From the NCBI RefSeq assembly GCF_025996515.1, contig NZ_BLRH01000005.1, forward strand, positions 48,598-112,597: 64,000 nucleotides of DNA, written 5' to 3'. The position numbers were made by a program, and so were the translations under genes. Each line of letters begins with the position of its first letter. Within the stretch, counting starts at the first letter, position 1. The notes beneath the pieces are model-generated. The model was given only the letters and a program-made list of their open reading frames with translations. It was not told where the DNA came from and searched no databases. This document shows positions 17,355-26,070 of this stretch, one piece after another. Source of the stretch: Rhizohabitans arisaemae (GTDB lineage Bacteria > Actinomycetota > Actinomycetes > Streptosporangiales > Streptosporangiaceae).

Positions 17355-17959
17355 CCTCGGCGGTGTGCGCCGCCGCGGTCGCGCACCGGTGACCTACCCG
17401 GCACCCCAGGTCCGTGCCGCCGTCCACCGGCGGTGCGGACCGTCGCCGTGGTGGTGGTCCTTGGCGGCATCCCGCCCGAAGGTGCTGTTTCACCCCACCT
17501 CTGGGCGGGAGGGCAACCACAAGCGCGTTCCCGGAACCGCGTTCGGGTCGAAGCCGGCCCCGTCGTCCTCGGCGGCGGGCGCCGTCGAGGCTCCCGGTCC
17601 GGCGCGGTGGACAGGATTCGCGACGTCTCATGGCGCGGAGCATCGGTCGACCATGGGCAGGCTGTTCCGCGGACCGAGGTCTTCGCGGTGTCCCGGACCC
17701 GTGCTCGGGTACCCCGCCGGGAACACGTGATCGACATTCCACATGATCGGCGGTGGTGTGCGTTCGCGGGGGCGTACACCACCGGCGTCGCGGAACCCCG
17801 ACCCGGCCGTCTCACCTGTCCGCCGCCGAGGGGCCGTCGCCATGTGTGCATCCGCGGGCGCACACGACGACTCACCGATCGACTGACCCGCTTAGCCGTT
17901 CGGTGCCTAGGTGTGATCGCGCCAAGGGGAACGGCCCGCCGGGCCATGGCCGCGGCGGG
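17355..17959. other. convergent intergenic region with one strong hairpin, no gene
   Basis: About 600 bases between two convergent transcription units. Open frames on both strands are Arg/Pro/Thr-rich shadows with no recognisable domain. CGGTGGTGTGCG (17751-17762) and CGTACACCACCG (17773-17784) form a 12-bp stem with one G-T pair, suitable as a terminator in either direction. The length and lack of coding signal may reflect a decayed gene; nothing recognisable remains. Confidence 0.5.
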
Positions 17960-18724
17960 TCACTCCCAGCGGAAGGTGCGGGCGGCGAGGATGAGGGTGA
18001 GGGCGGCCCAGGCGAGCAGGACCGCGACGCAGGCGATCGGCGGCGCGGAGCCGTCCCGCAGGACCGCCCGGAGCCCGTCGGTGAGGGCGGTGATGGGGAG
18101 GAGTTCCACGATCGGCTGCACCGAGGCGGGGAGCTTCTCGACGGAGAAGACCACCCCGCCGCAGCCCAGCAGGATCAGGTAGACGAGGTTGGCCCCGGCC
18201 AGGGTGGCCTCGGCACGGAGGATGCCCGCCATCAGCAGGCCGAGTCCGCTGAAGGCGGCGGTGCCGAGGAGGATGAGCGCGGCCGCGCCGAGCGGGGATC
18301 CCGCCGGCCGCCAGCCGAGCAGGAAGGCGACGACGACGATCGCCGCGACCTGGAGCACCTCGACGGCGAGCACGGCGACGGTCTTGGCGAGGAGCAACCC
18401 GGATCGGGAGAGCGGGGTGGCGCCGAGGCGCCGCAGCACGCCGTACCGGCGCTCGAATCCGGTCGCGATGGCCTGCCCGGTGAACGCGGTCGACATGACC
18501 GCCAGCGCGATGATCCCGGGGGTGAGGAAGTCGACGCGGGTACCCGGGACGTCGATGAGCGGGGCGACGGAGAAGCCGGCCAGCAGCAGGATCGGGATGA
18601 CCATGGTGAGCAGGAGCTGCTCCCCGTGGCGCAGGGTCGCCTTCAGCTCGGCGCCCGCCTGGGCGAGCACCATCCGCGGGAAGGGCGCGGCGCCGGGCCG
18701 CGGGGTCAGGTCGAGGGCGGTCAA
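17960..18724 (-). CDS. ABC-2 type transporter permease
   Basis: A 254-residue membrane protein with about six hydrophobic helices (LLLTMVIPILLLAG, VMSTAFTGQAIATG, VEVLQVAAIVVVAFLLG, AALILLGTAAFSGLGLLMAG, and two near the C-terminus). The layout and the GFERRYGVLRRLGATPL segment match ABC-2 permeases of drug or lipid exporters of the DrrB type. The TTG at 18724 overlaps the ATPase stop (TTGA); an ATG 17 codons later is an alternative. It works with the ATPase encoded immediately upstream. Substrate unknown. Confidence 0.87.
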   Translation of the reverse strand: MTALDLTPRPGAAPFPRMVLAQAGAELKATLRHGEQLLLTMVIPILLLAGFSVAPLIDVPGTRVDFLTPGIIALAVMSTAFTGQAIATGFERRYGVLRRLGATPLSRSGLLLAKTVAVLAVEVLQVAAIVVVAFLLGWRPAGSPLGAAALILLGTAAFSGLGLLMAGILRAEATLAGANLVYLILLGCGGVVFSVEKLPASVQPIVELLPITALTDGLRAVLRDGSAPPIACVAVLLAWAALTLILAARTFRWE

Positions 18725-19635
18725 CGCAGTTCCCGTCCGGTGAGTTCGAGGAAGACGTCTTCGAGGGTACGGCGTTCGACGGAGAGGTCCTCGGCCAGCA
18801 CGCCTTCGGCCGCGCACCAGGCGGTGACGGTGGCGAGGAGTTCCGGCCCGACCTGACCCTCGATGATGTAGTGCCCGCCGGGCGATTCCTTGGCGGCGCT
18901 GCCCACGGGCAGCGCGCCGAGGAGCTCGTCGAGGTCGAGTCCCGGCCGGGCGCGGAACCGGAGCTGCCGTTCGGCGCCGGTGAGCTGGGCGGGGCTTCCC
19001 TCGGCGACGACCCGGCCCCGATCGATGATCACGACGTGGTCGGCGAGGCGTTCCGCCTCCTCCATGTGGTGGGTGGTCAGCACCACGGAGACCCCGGCCG
19101 CCCGCAGCTCCCCGATCAGCTCCCAGCACGCGTGCCGGGCCTGCGGGTCGAGCCCGGCGGTCGGTTCGTCGAGGAACACCAGTTCGGGGCGGCCGACGAC
19201 GGCGGCGGCGAGGGAGAGCCGCTGCTGCTGCCCGCCGGACAGCCGCCGGACCGGGGTCCGGGTGTGCTCGGCGAGGCCGAGCCGGTCGAGCAGGGCCACC
19301 GGGTCGAGCGGGTGGGCGTGGAACCGGGAGACCAGCCGCAGCCAGTCCCCGGCCCCCGCCGCCGGGGGCATCCCGCCCGACTGAAGCATCACCCCGACCC
19401 GCGGCTTGAGGTCCCGCGCCTGGCGTACCGGGTCCAGGCCGAGCACCCGGACGGTCCCGGAGTCGGCCCGGCGGAAGCCTTCGCAGATCTCGACGGTAGA
19501 GGTCTTCCCCGCCCCGTTGGGGCCGAGAACGGCGGTGACGGCGGCCCGCTCCGCGGTAAGGGAGAGGCCGTCCACTGCGATCTTGGAGCCGTAGCGTTTG
19601 ACCACGTCGGTCAACTCGACGGCGGGGGAGCTCAT
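18721..19635 (-). CDS. ABC transporter ATP-binding protein (DrrA-like)
   Basis: A 304-residue ATPase. Walker A GPNGAGKTS is near 36-44, Q-loop in VGVMLQSGG, signature LSGGQQQRLSLA, Walker B LVFLDEPTAGLD, and switch His in VLTTHHMEEAE. A C-terminal extension of about 90 residues is typical of DrrA-like exporters. ATG at 19635 with only weak upstream purines; the frame continues upstream without support. Gene order ATPase-permease with a 4-nt overlap defines the transporter operon. Its upstream region carries the inverted-repeat array at 19789-20090. Confidence 0.92.
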   Translation of the reverse strand: MSSPAVELTDVVKRYGSKIAVDGLSLTAERAAVTAVLGPNGAGKTSTVEICEGFRRADSGTVRVLGLDPVRQARDLKPRVGVMLQSGGMPPAAGAGDWLRLVSRFHAHPLDPVALLDRLGLAEHTRTPVRRLSGGQQQRLSLAAAVVGRPELVFLDEPTAGLDPQARHACWELIGELRAAGVSVVLTTHHMEEAERLADHVVIIDRGRVVAEGSPAQLTGAERQLRFRARPGLDLDELLGALPVGSAAKESPGGHYIIEGQVGPELLATVTAWCAAEGVLAEDLSVERRTLEDVFLELTGRELR

Positions 19636-19788
19636 GACCCACGAGTTTAGGCGCGCCCGGGTGAGGCTTCGCCGCGTCCCCCCGCGAAACCCGGAAGGCG
19701 CGGGATCTCGGTGGCGCACGCCCTTTCCGGTACGGCCCCAAAGCGGCTCAAGCGTCTGCGCCCGTCTCGCACATGCCCGGGTCTCACA

Positions 19789-19838
19789 TGATCTTTGTGA
19801 TGTGTGCGCTTCCGGAGGTGCACAGATCACAACGATCT
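19789..19838 (+). repeat. divergent-promoter inverted repeat, copy A1
   Basis: First of three imperfect palindromes in the 19636-20178 gap. The left arm GATCTTTGTGATGTGTGC pairs with a right arm whose complement is GATCGTTGTGATCTGTGC, a stem of roughly 18-20 bp with two mismatches around a GC-rich loop. Same family as copies B1-B5 and C. Function unknown. Confidence 0.8.
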
Positions 19839-19921
19839 TCTGGTGATAGACGGGCGGGGGTGCGGTGGCGGAGTTCCGGTTCGGGCTTTGGCTACGCAGC
19901 CCTTGCGGGCCTTGGTTTCAA

Positions 19922-19973
19922 GTGATCGTTGTGGTGTGCGCGCCCTTGGGGGTGCGTGGATCGCAATGATCAC
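19922..19973 (+). repeat. divergent-promoter inverted repeat, copy A2
   Basis: GTGATCGTTGTG (left) faces CGCAATGATCAC (right). All 12 outer positions pair if two G-U pairs are allowed, and 11 of the next 12 inner positions pair as well, several as G-U. This is among the most complete copies. G-U pairs favour folding of plus-strand RNA; on the minus strand they would become A-C mismatches. Confidence 0.85.
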
Positions 19974-20038
19974 CGGGGCGCGGTGGCGGTGGTCTGGTTT
20001 GGAATGTGGTCGCGTAGCCGTACCTGCCTTGTTGTGGA

Positions 20039-20090
20039 TGACCTTTGTGATGTGTGCGCCTCCCGGGGTGCCTGGACCGCGACGATCACA
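20039..20090 (+). repeat. divergent-promoter inverted repeat, copy A3
   Basis: A more diverged copy: GACCTTTGTGATGTGTGC on the left and GGACCGCGACGATCACA on the right, spaced 117 bases from A2. It ends about 77 bases before the TACGCT promoter hexamer of the VOC gene. Confidence 0.7.
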
Positions 20091-20146
20091 GGAGGTGGCG
20101 GGTGAGCACAGTAAATGTTCCGGACATAACCACTCACGGTCGCCTA

Positions 20147-20172
20147 TATGGCCATAAGCCCATGCTTACGCT
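20147..20172 (+). promoter_or_regulatory. leaderless promoter of VOC gene with short palindrome
   Basis: TACGCT at 20167-20172 is a -10-like hexamer placed 6 nt before the ATG at 20179, so the transcript would begin at or next to the start codon. The perfect 10-bp palindrome TATGGCCATA (20147-20156) lies where a regulator could overlap the -35 zone. No good -35 hexamer is seen. Confidence 0.4.
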
Positions 20173-20178
20173 GGATCT

Positions 20179-20952
20179 ATGGTGCAGGTCAGCGCGTACG
20201 AGCCGGGTATGCCGTGCTGGGTGGATCTGTCCAGCCCGGACTTGCCCGCCTCCGTGGAGTTCTACTCGGCCCTGTTCGGCTGGGAGGTCGCCATGGACCC
20301 CCGTCCGGAGGCCGGGGGGTACGGGCTGTTCACCCTGCGCGGGCTCCGGGTCGCCGGGATCGGGCCGATGTTCCAGCAGGAGACGCCACCGGTCTGGAAC
20401 ACCTACGTCAGCTGCGGCGACATCCGGGCCGTCACCACCGCGGTGCGGGATCACGGCGGCTACGTGTTCATGGAGCCGATGCGGGTGCTGACCGAAGGGG
20501 ACATGGCGGTGTTCGCCGATCCGAACGGCGCGGTCTTCCTGGGGTGGCAGCCGCGGGCGAACCCCGGGGCGCAGCTGGTGAACGAGCCGGGGACCTGGTG
20601 CTGGAACGAGCTGGAGACCCGGGACGAGGACACGGCCAGGGAGTTCTACTCCGCGGTGTTCGGCTGGGGGTTCCGGACGGGCTCGGCGGGCGGGTTCGAC
20701 TACACGGAGTGGCTGCTGGGGGACAGGCCCGTCGGGGGCATGATGCCGATGGGGTCGTTCTACCCGCCCGAGGTCCCGCCGCACTGGATGACGTACTTCC
20801 ACTGCGCGGACTCCGACGCCACGGCGGCCCGGGCGGTCGAGCTGGGGGCCGAGGTGCTGCTCGCGCCGATGGACACCCCGGCCGGTCGGGTGGCCATGCT
20901 GGCCGATCCGCACCGGGCGGCCTTCTCGGTGATCGCCGGCATGTCGGCGTAG
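20179..20952 (+). CDS. two-domain VOC (glyoxalase/bleomycin resistance) family protein
   Basis: A 257-residue cytosolic protein made of two vicinal-oxygen-chelate modules, each with two beta-alpha-beta-beta-beta units. The first spans roughly 8-120 (PCWVDLSSPDLPASVEFYSALFGW) and the second 135-255 (WNELETRDEDTAREFYSAVFGW). The repeated EFYS(A)LFGW signature shows internal duplication. Tandem VOC proteins of this type are annotated variously as hydroxylases or glyoxalases; the substrate cannot be told from sequence. Probably leaderless. It stands alone downstream of the repeat array. Confidence 0.87.
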   Translation: MVQVSAYEPGMPCWVDLSSPDLPASVEFYSALFGWEVAMDPRPEAGGYGLFTLRGLRVAGIGPMFQQETPPVWNTYVSCGDIRAVTTAVRDHGGYVFMEPMRVLTEGDMAVFADPNGAVFLGWQPRANPGAQLVNEPGTWCWNELETRDEDTAREFYSAVFGWGFRTGSAGGFDYTEWLLGDRPVGGMMPMGSFYPPEVPPHWMTYFHCADSDATAARAVELGAEVLLAPMDTPAGRVAMLADPHRAAFSVIAGMSA

Positions 20953-21069
20953 GGCAAAATCTCTGTCTTTAATCGGGAATGCGGCTCCCCGTAATACGGT
21001 TGTGCTCTTCCGGCTCACGTCATCTCGCGCCCGCGAGACCAGGGACGGCCCGAAGGGTGGGGATCGCGG

Positions 21070-22311
21070 ATGACCGGCGTCACCGAGGCCGGGTCGCGGC
21101 TGGATCAGGTGGCGCCGAGCGCCGGACGACGGGTTCCGATGCTGATCGTCCTCGGGGTGGTCTCCGCCATCGCCCCGCTCTCCGTCGACCTCTACCTGCC
21201 CGCCTTCCCGGCGCTGGCCGCGGAGATGTCGGCGGGGCCCTCCCAGGTCCAGCTGACCCTCACCTTCTTCCTCATCGGCTTCGCGGCGGGCCAGGTGTTC
21301 GCCGGGCCGCTCAGCGACGTACGGGGCCGCCGGGGTCCGCTCCTGGGCGGGCTCGCCGTCTACGCGCTCGCCTCCGCCCTGTGCGCCTTCGCCCCGTCGG
21401 TGGAGGTGCTGATCGCCCAGCGGTTCGCCCAGGGTGCCGCGGGCGGCATGGCGGTCGTCATCGTGCGGGCCGTCGTCCGGGATCTCTACAGCGGCCCGGC
21501 GATCGCCCGGATGTTCGCGAGCCTGCTGCTGGTCAGCGGGCTCGCCCCGATTCTGGCCCCGGTGATCGGGGCGGAGCTGCTGCGCTTCACCACCTGGCGG
21601 GGGCTGTTCGCCGGGATCGCCGCGGCCGGTGTGGTGATGATCGTGCTCGTCCTGCTGCTCGTGCGGGAGACGCTTCCGGCCGATCAACGGGCGGGCGGGG
21701 GAATGGGCACGAGGGCGGCCGTCTTCCGGGGGCTGCTGCGGGATCGCTCCTTCATGGCGTACGCGCTGGCGGCAGCCTTTGGATTCGCACAGATGTTCGC
21801 CTTCGTGGCGGCGTCGCCCTTTGTGTTCCAGCAGGTCTACGGCGTCACACCCCAGACCTTCTCGCTGATCTTCGGGCTCAACGCCCTGGTGATGGTGATC
21901 GCGGCTCAGGTGGGCGGGCGGCTCGCCGGGCGGTTCCGCCAGCAGGGGATCCTGCTCACCGGCCTGCTGATCGCGCTGGTGGGTGCGGCGGCGATGGCGG
22001 TCGTCACCGCGGCCGGAGGCGGCGTCGCCTGGTTCACGGCCGCGCTCGTCGTCGCGGAGATCGGGGCCGGGCTCACCCTGCCCGGTGCGGGCGCCCTGGC
22101 CCTCGGCGGTCAGCCCGCGCAGGTCGCGGGGAGTGCCTCGGCGCTGCTCGGGGTGTTCCAGTACGGCTGCGGCGCGCTCGCGGCCCCGCTGGTCGGACTG
22201 GGCGGGCCGGGTACGGCTGCGCCGCTGGCCGTGGTGGTCGGCGTGTTCGCCGTCGCGGGCCTGGTGATCTATCTGATCCTCCGTCCGCGAACGGGTGTTT
22301 CCGCAGGTTAG
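21070..22311 (+). CDS. MFS transporter, Bcr/CflA drug-efflux subfamily
   Basis: A 413-residue, 12-helix major facilitator. SVDLYLPAFPALAAEM is the Bcr/CflA family signature near residues 38-53, the loop 2-3 motif appears as GPLSDVRGRRGPLLGG, and RFAQGAAGGMAVVIVRAVVRDL lies in helix 4. Expected to export small toxic compounds or peptides by proton antiport. The ATG at 21070 follows a weak purine-rich stretch. Its stop codon is embedded in the IdeR-like iron box that precedes sufR, so the gene end and suf regulation are physically linked. Confidence 0.9.
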   Translation: MTGVTEAGSRLDQVAPSAGRRVPMLIVLGVVSAIAPLSVDLYLPAFPALAAEMSAGPSQVQLTLTFFLIGFAAGQVFAGPLSDVRGRRGPLLGGLAVYALASALCAFAPSVEVLIAQRFAQGAAGGMAVVIVRAVVRDLYSGPAIARMFASLLLVSGLAPILAPVIGAELLRFTTWRGLFAGIAAAGVVMIVLVLLLVRETLPADQRAGGGMGTRAAVFRGLLRDRSFMAYALAAAFGFAQMFAFVAASPFVFQQVYGVTPQTFSLIFGLNALVMVIAAQVGGRLAGRFRQQGILLTGLLIALVGAAAMAVVTAAGGGVAWFTAALVVAEIGAGLTLPGAGALALGGQPAQVAGSASALLGVFQYGCGALAAPLVGLGGPGTAAPLAVVVGVFAVAGLVIYLILRPRTGVSAG

Positions 22312-22326
22312 GTAAGGCTAACCTGC
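22308..22326 (+). promoter_or_regulatory. IdeR/DtxR-type iron box upstream of suf operon
   Basis: TTAGGTAAGGCTAACCTGC agrees with the DtxR/IdeR consensus TWAGGTWAGSCTWACCTWA at all but the last two positions. It overlaps the MFS stop codon and lies 71 nt before the sufR start. An iron-bound IdeR protein here would couple Fe-S cluster synthesis, or the MFS 3' end, to iron supply. Binding is inferred from the consensus. Confidence 0.7.
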
Positions 22327-22385
22327 GTGATGAATTCCACCGGGGGATCCTCGGAGACCGTTTGTCGGCGGGAAGGAATTACGTC

Positions 22386-22400
22386 ACACTGATGTTGTGA
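22386..22400 (+). promoter_or_regulatory. SufR-type operator over the sufR start
   Basis: ACACT-GATGT-TGTGA fits an ACACT-N5-TGTGA inverted repeat, a form I recall being described for mycobacterial SufR. It overlaps the GTG start at 22397, an ideal place for autorepression of the suf operon by SufR carrying its 4Fe-4S cluster. The sequence match is direct; the regulator assignment is inference. Confidence 0.65.
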
Positions 22401-23119
22401 AAAGCGTGACAGGGATGACTGCCGCCATGACCGAGCGCGGAACGCGCGCCCGGGTGGCACGGCTTATCCTGGAGCACGGCCCCGTGACCGCCGCCGCTCT
22501 GGGAGAGCGTCTCGGCCTGACGCCCGCGGGTGTCAGGCGGCATCTGGACGCCCTCCTCGGCGAGGAGATGATCGAGGTCCGGCAGGCCCGCACCCGGGGG
22601 CAGCGCGCCCGGGGACGACCGGCCAAGCTCTTCGGCATCACCGACGCCGGCCGGAGCGCCTTCGAGCACACCTACGACGACCTGGCCACCGGCGCGCTGC
22701 GCTTCCTCGCGGAGCGGCTCGGGGAGGAGGCCGTCGCCGAGTTCGCCCGGGAACAGGTGTCCGACCTCGAACGACGCTACCAGCCGGTCGTCGACGCCGC
22801 ACCGCGGGAGGCGCAGGTCCGCGCACTCGCCGAGGCCCTGTCCGGGGACGGATACGCGGCGAGCGCGTCGAAGGCGAGCGTGGGCGGCGAGCAGCTGTGT
22901 CAGCACCACTGCCCCGTCGCGCACGTGGCGGCGGTGTTCCCGCAGCTGTGCGAGGCCGAGACCGAAGCCTTCGCCCGATTACTCGGAACGCCTGTGCAAC
23001 GACTTGCGACCATCGCCCACGGCGACGGGGTGTGCACGACCCATGTGAGCCCCGACGCCTTGTCCGTACAGAACGCCAGCAAACGCCCCCGCATCAGAGA
23101 GGGAGGGGAGACCAAATGA
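22397..23119 (+). CDS. sufR: SufR, Fe-S cluster-sensing repressor of the suf operon
   Basis: A 240-residue DeoR/ArsR-type winged-helix regulator. The HTH is at about 28-60 ([20 protein letters not shown]). The C-terminal sensor holds Cys168, Cys172 and Cys185 ([18 protein letters not shown]) and Cys213, suited to hold a 4Fe-4S cluster. It is expected to repress suf when the cluster is present and release it under iron or oxidative stress. The GTG at 22397 gives an N-terminus (MKSV) like other actinobacterial SufR proteins; ATGs at 22415 and 22427 are alternatives. First gene of an eight-gene operon. Confidence 0.93.
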   Translation: MKSVTGMTAAMTERGTRARVARLILEHGPVTAAALGERLGLTPAGVRRHLDALLGEEMIEVRQARTRGQRARGRPAKLFGITDAGRSAFEHTYDDLATGALRFLAERLGEEAVAEFAREQVSDLERRYQPVVDAAPREAQVRALAEALSGDGYAASASKASVGGEQLCQHHCPVAHVAAVFPQLCEAETEAFARLLGTPVQRLATIAHGDGVCTTHVSPDALSVQNASKRPRIREGGETK

Positions 23120-23177
23120 CCGTCCGCGCGCCCCTCCACCCCCGTGTGGGTCCACCTTCGTCCGGAGGGACCTCCTC

Positions 23178-24590
23178 ATGACAGTCACCGACCGTCCCGA
23201 GCTTGAGGGCTTGGGGAACTACAAGTTCGGCTGGGCCGACTCCGACGTGGCAGGAGCCGCCGCACGCCGCGGGCTGTCCGAAGAGGTCGTGCGCAACATC
23301 TCCGAGCTCAAGAACGAGCCGCAGTGGATGCTCGACCTGCGGCTCAAGGGCCTGAAGCTCTTCCGCAAGAAGCCGATGCCGACCTGGGGGTCCGACCTCG
23401 GCGGGATCGACTTCGACAACATCAAGTACTTCGTCCGCTCGACGGAGAAGCAGGCCACGTCCTGGGAGGAACTGCCCGAGGACATCAAGAGCACCTACGA
23501 CAAGCTGGGCATCCCCGAGGCGGAGAAGCAGCGGCTGGTCGCCGGGGTCGCCGCGCAGTACGAGTCCGAGGTCGTCTACCACAAGATCCGTGAGGACCTT
23601 GAGGAGAAGGGTGTCATCTTCGTCGACACCGACACCGGGCTGCGCGAGCACGAAGAGATCTTCAAGGAGTACTTCGGGTCGGTGATCCCGGTCGGCGACA
23701 ACAAGTTCGCCTCGCTGAACACCGCCACCTGGAGCGGGGGCAGCTTCATCTACGTGCCGCCGAACGTCAACGTGGAGATCCCGCTGCAGGCCTACTTCCG
23801 GATCAACACCGAGAACATGGGCCAGTTCGAGCGGACCCTGATCATCGTCGACGAGGGCTCCTACGTGCACTACGTCGAGGGCTGTACCGCGCCGATCTAC
23901 TCCTCGGACTCGCTGCACAGCGCCGTGGTCGAGATCATCGTGAAGAAGAACGCGCGCTGCCGCTACACCACGATCCAGAACTGGTCCAACAACGTCTACA
24001 ACCTGGTCACCAAGCGCGCCGTCGCCTACGAGGGCGCCACCATGGAGTGGGTCGACGGGAACATCGGCTCCAAGGTGACCATGAAGTACCCGGCGGTCTA
24101 CCTCATGGGCGAGCACGCCAAGGGGGAGACCCTCTCGGTGGCCTTCGCCGGTGAGGGCCAGCACCAGGACGCGGGCGCCAAGATGGTGCACCTCGCGCCG
24201 AAGACCTCCAGCACGATCGTCTCCAAGTCGGTCGCGCGCGGCGGCGGGCGGACGAGCTACCGCGGCCTGGTCCAGATCGAGGAGGGCGCGGCCGGCTCGG
24301 CGTCCACCGTCAAGTGCGACGCGCTGCTGGTCGACCAGATCAGCCGGTCCGACACCTACCCCTACGTCGACGTCCGCGAGGACGACGTCTCCATGGGGCA
24401 CGAGGCCACGGTCTCCAAGGTGTCCGAGGAGCAGCTGTTCTACCTCATGAGCCGCGGCCTGAACGAGGACGAGGCGATGGCCATGATCGTACGTGGCTTC
24501 GTGGAGCCCATCGCCCGTGAGCTGCCGATGGAGTACGCCCTGGAGCTCAACCGTCTCATCGAACTCCAGATGGAAGGAGCCGTGGGCTGA
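23178..24590 (+). CDS. sufB: Fe-S cluster assembly scaffold subunit SufB
   Basis: A 470-residue beta-helix protein of the cytosolic SufBCD scaffold on which nascent Fe-S clusters are built. Family landmarks are [39 protein letters not shown] with the conserved cysteine, and [22 protein letters not shown] near the C-terminus. ATG at 23178 preceded by GGAGG at about 13 nt. No intein is present, unlike some mycobacterial SufB proteins. SufD, SufC and the desulfurase follow. Confidence 0.97.
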   Translation: MTVTDRPELEGLGNYKFGWADSDVAGAAARRGLSEEVVRNISELKNEPQWMLDLRLKGLKLFRKKPMPTWGSDLGGIDFDNIKYFVRSTEKQATSWEELPEDIKSTYDKLGIPEAEKQRLVAGVAAQYESEVVYHKIREDLEEKGVIFVDTDTGLREHEEIFKEYFGSVIPVGDNKFASLNTATWSGGSFIYVPPNVNVEIPLQAYFRINTENMGQFERTLIIVDEGSYVHYVEGCTAPIYSSDSLHSAVVEIIVKKNARCRYTTIQNWSNNVYNLVTKRAVAYEGATMEWVDGNIGSKVTMKYPAVYLMGEHAKGETLSVAFAGEGQHQDAGAKMVHLAPKTSSTIVSKSVARGGGRTSYRGLVQIEEGAAGSASTVKCDALLVDQISRSDTYPYVDVREDDVSMGHEATVSKVSEEQLFYLMSRGLNEDEAMAMIVRGFVEPIARELPMEYALELNRLIELQMEGAVG

Positions 24591-24592
24591 CC

Positions 24593-25756
24593 ATGGGGCT
24601 GGAGACCAAACCCTTCGCCACCTCGCTGATGCGCCGCGCCGGCGGTGTGGAATCCCGGCCGTCCCTGGCCGACTTCCCCGTCCCCGGCGGCCGTGAGGAG
24701 CTGTGGCGGTTCACGCCGCTGCGGCGCCTGCGCGGCCTGCACGACGGTACGGCGGTCGCGGGCGGGGCCGTCACCGTCGCGGTGGACGCCGCGCCCGAGG
24801 TCACCGTCGAGACGGTCGGCCGGGACGACCACCGGATCGGCCGGGCGCTGCTCCCGCCGGACCGGGTGAGCGCGCAGGCGTACGAGGCGATCGAGAAGGC
24901 CACGGTCATCACCGTGCCCAAGGAGGCCGTCGCCTCCAGGCCGACCACGGTGACGCTGCACGGCGAGGGCCTGGGCGCCGCCTACGGCCACATCGTCGTG
25001 GAGCTGGAGCCGCTCGCCGAGGCCGTCGTGGTCCTGGACCACACCGGGAGCGCGACCTACGCCGACAACATCGAGTTCGTCGTCGGCGACGGCGCCTCGC
25101 TGAAGGTCGTCAGCCTGCAGGACTGGGCCGCGGACGCCGTACACGTCTCGTATCACCACACCCGGCTCGCCAAGGACGCCACCTTCAAGAGCTTCGTGGT
25201 GACGCTCGGCGGGGACCTCGTACGGATCTCGCCCACGGTGGACTACACCGGGCCCGGCGGCGACGCCGAGCTGATCGGGCTCTACTTCGCCGACGCCGGC
25301 CAGCACCTGGAGCACCGGCTGCTCGTCGACCACACGGTACCCAACTGCCGGAGCAACGTGCTCTACAAGGGCGCGCTGCAGGGCGACGGCGCGCACGCGG
25401 TCTGGATCGGCGACGTGGTCATCCGGGTCGAGGCCACCGGCACCGACACCTACGAGTACAACCGCAACCTGGTGCTCACCGACGGCGCCCGCGCCGACTC
25501 GGTGCCGAACCTGGAGATCCTCACCGGTGAGATCGCCGGAGCGGGCCACGCCAGTGCGTCCGGCCGACTCGACGACGAGCACCTGTTCTACCTGTGCGCC
25601 CGGGGGATCCCCTACGAGGAGGCCCGGCGGCTGGTGATCCAGGGGTTCTTCGCCTCGCTCATCGAGCGGATCGAGGTGCCCGAGGTCCGCGACCGGGTGT
25701 CGGCGGCGGTGGAGCGCGAGCTGAGCGCGACCCTGGCCGAGGCGGCGGTCCGATGA
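24593..25756 (+). CDS. sufD: Fe-S cluster assembly protein SufD
   Basis: A 387-residue SufB paralog forming the SufBC2D complex. Landmarks include ADNIEFVVGDGASLKVVSLQ near 155-175, HRLLVDHTVPNCRSNVLYKG with the conserved His and Cys near 243-262, and the C-terminal LDDEHLFYLCARGIPYEEARRL. ATG at 24593, 2 nt after sufB. The stop overlaps the next start in ATGA. Confidence 0.96.
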   Translation: MGLETKPFATSLMRRAGGVESRPSLADFPVPGGREELWRFTPLRRLRGLHDGTAVAGGAVTVAVDAAPEVTVETVGRDDHRIGRALLPPDRVSAQAYEAIEKATVITVPKEAVASRPTTVTLHGEGLGAAYGHIVVELEPLAEAVVVLDHTGSATYADNIEFVVGDGASLKVVSLQDWAADAVHVSYHHTRLAKDATFKSFVVTLGGDLVRISPTVDYTGPGGDAELIGLYFADAGQHLEHRLLVDHTVPNCRSNVLYKGALQGDGAHAVWIGDVVIRVEATGTDTYEYNRNLVLTDGARADSVPNLEILTGEIAGAGHASASGRLDDEHLFYLCARGIPYEEARRLVIQGFFASLIERIEVPEVRDRVSAAVERELSATLAEAAVR

Positions 25757-26070
25757 GCTTCGAGAAGGTGTGCAAGATCAACGACATCCCGGAGGACGGG
25801 GTGATCGGTGTGGAGATCGGCGAGACCCCGGTCGCGGTGGTGCGCACCGGCGACGGTGTCTACGCGCTGCACGACGTGTGCTCCCACGCCGAGGTGACCC
25901 TCAGCGAGGGTGAGGTCTACGACCACACCTTGGAGTGCTGGCTGCACGGCTCGTGCTTCGACGTCCGTACCGGCAAGTCCACCGGGCCGCCGGCCACCAA
26001 GCCCGTTCCCGTTTACCGAGTCAAGATCGAGGGCGACGACGTACTCGTCTCGCTCGACCAGGAGCCCTAA
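25753..26070 (+). CDS. Rieske-type ferredoxin of the suf operon
   Basis: A 105-residue soluble Rieske 2Fe-2S protein. Ligands are Cys43 and His45 in CSHAEVTLSEG and Cys62 and His65 in CWLHGSCFD. Such non-heme dioxygenase-type ferredoxins sit between sufD and sufC in many actinobacteria and are thought to supply electrons for cluster assembly; the exact role is unsettled. Overlaps sufD by 4 nt and abuts sufC. Confidence 0.92.
   Translation: MSFEKVCKINDIPEDGVIGVEIGETPVAVVRTGDGVYALHDVCSHAEVTLSEGEVYDHTLECWLHGSCFDVRTGKSTGPPATKPVPVYRVKIEGDDVLVSLDQEP

Noticed and set aside
17321..17947. 208-codon minus-strand frame and overlapping plus-strand frames in the convergent gap
   Set aside because: Arg/Thr/Pro-rich with no motif, no ribosome site and overlapping frames on both strands of equal quality.
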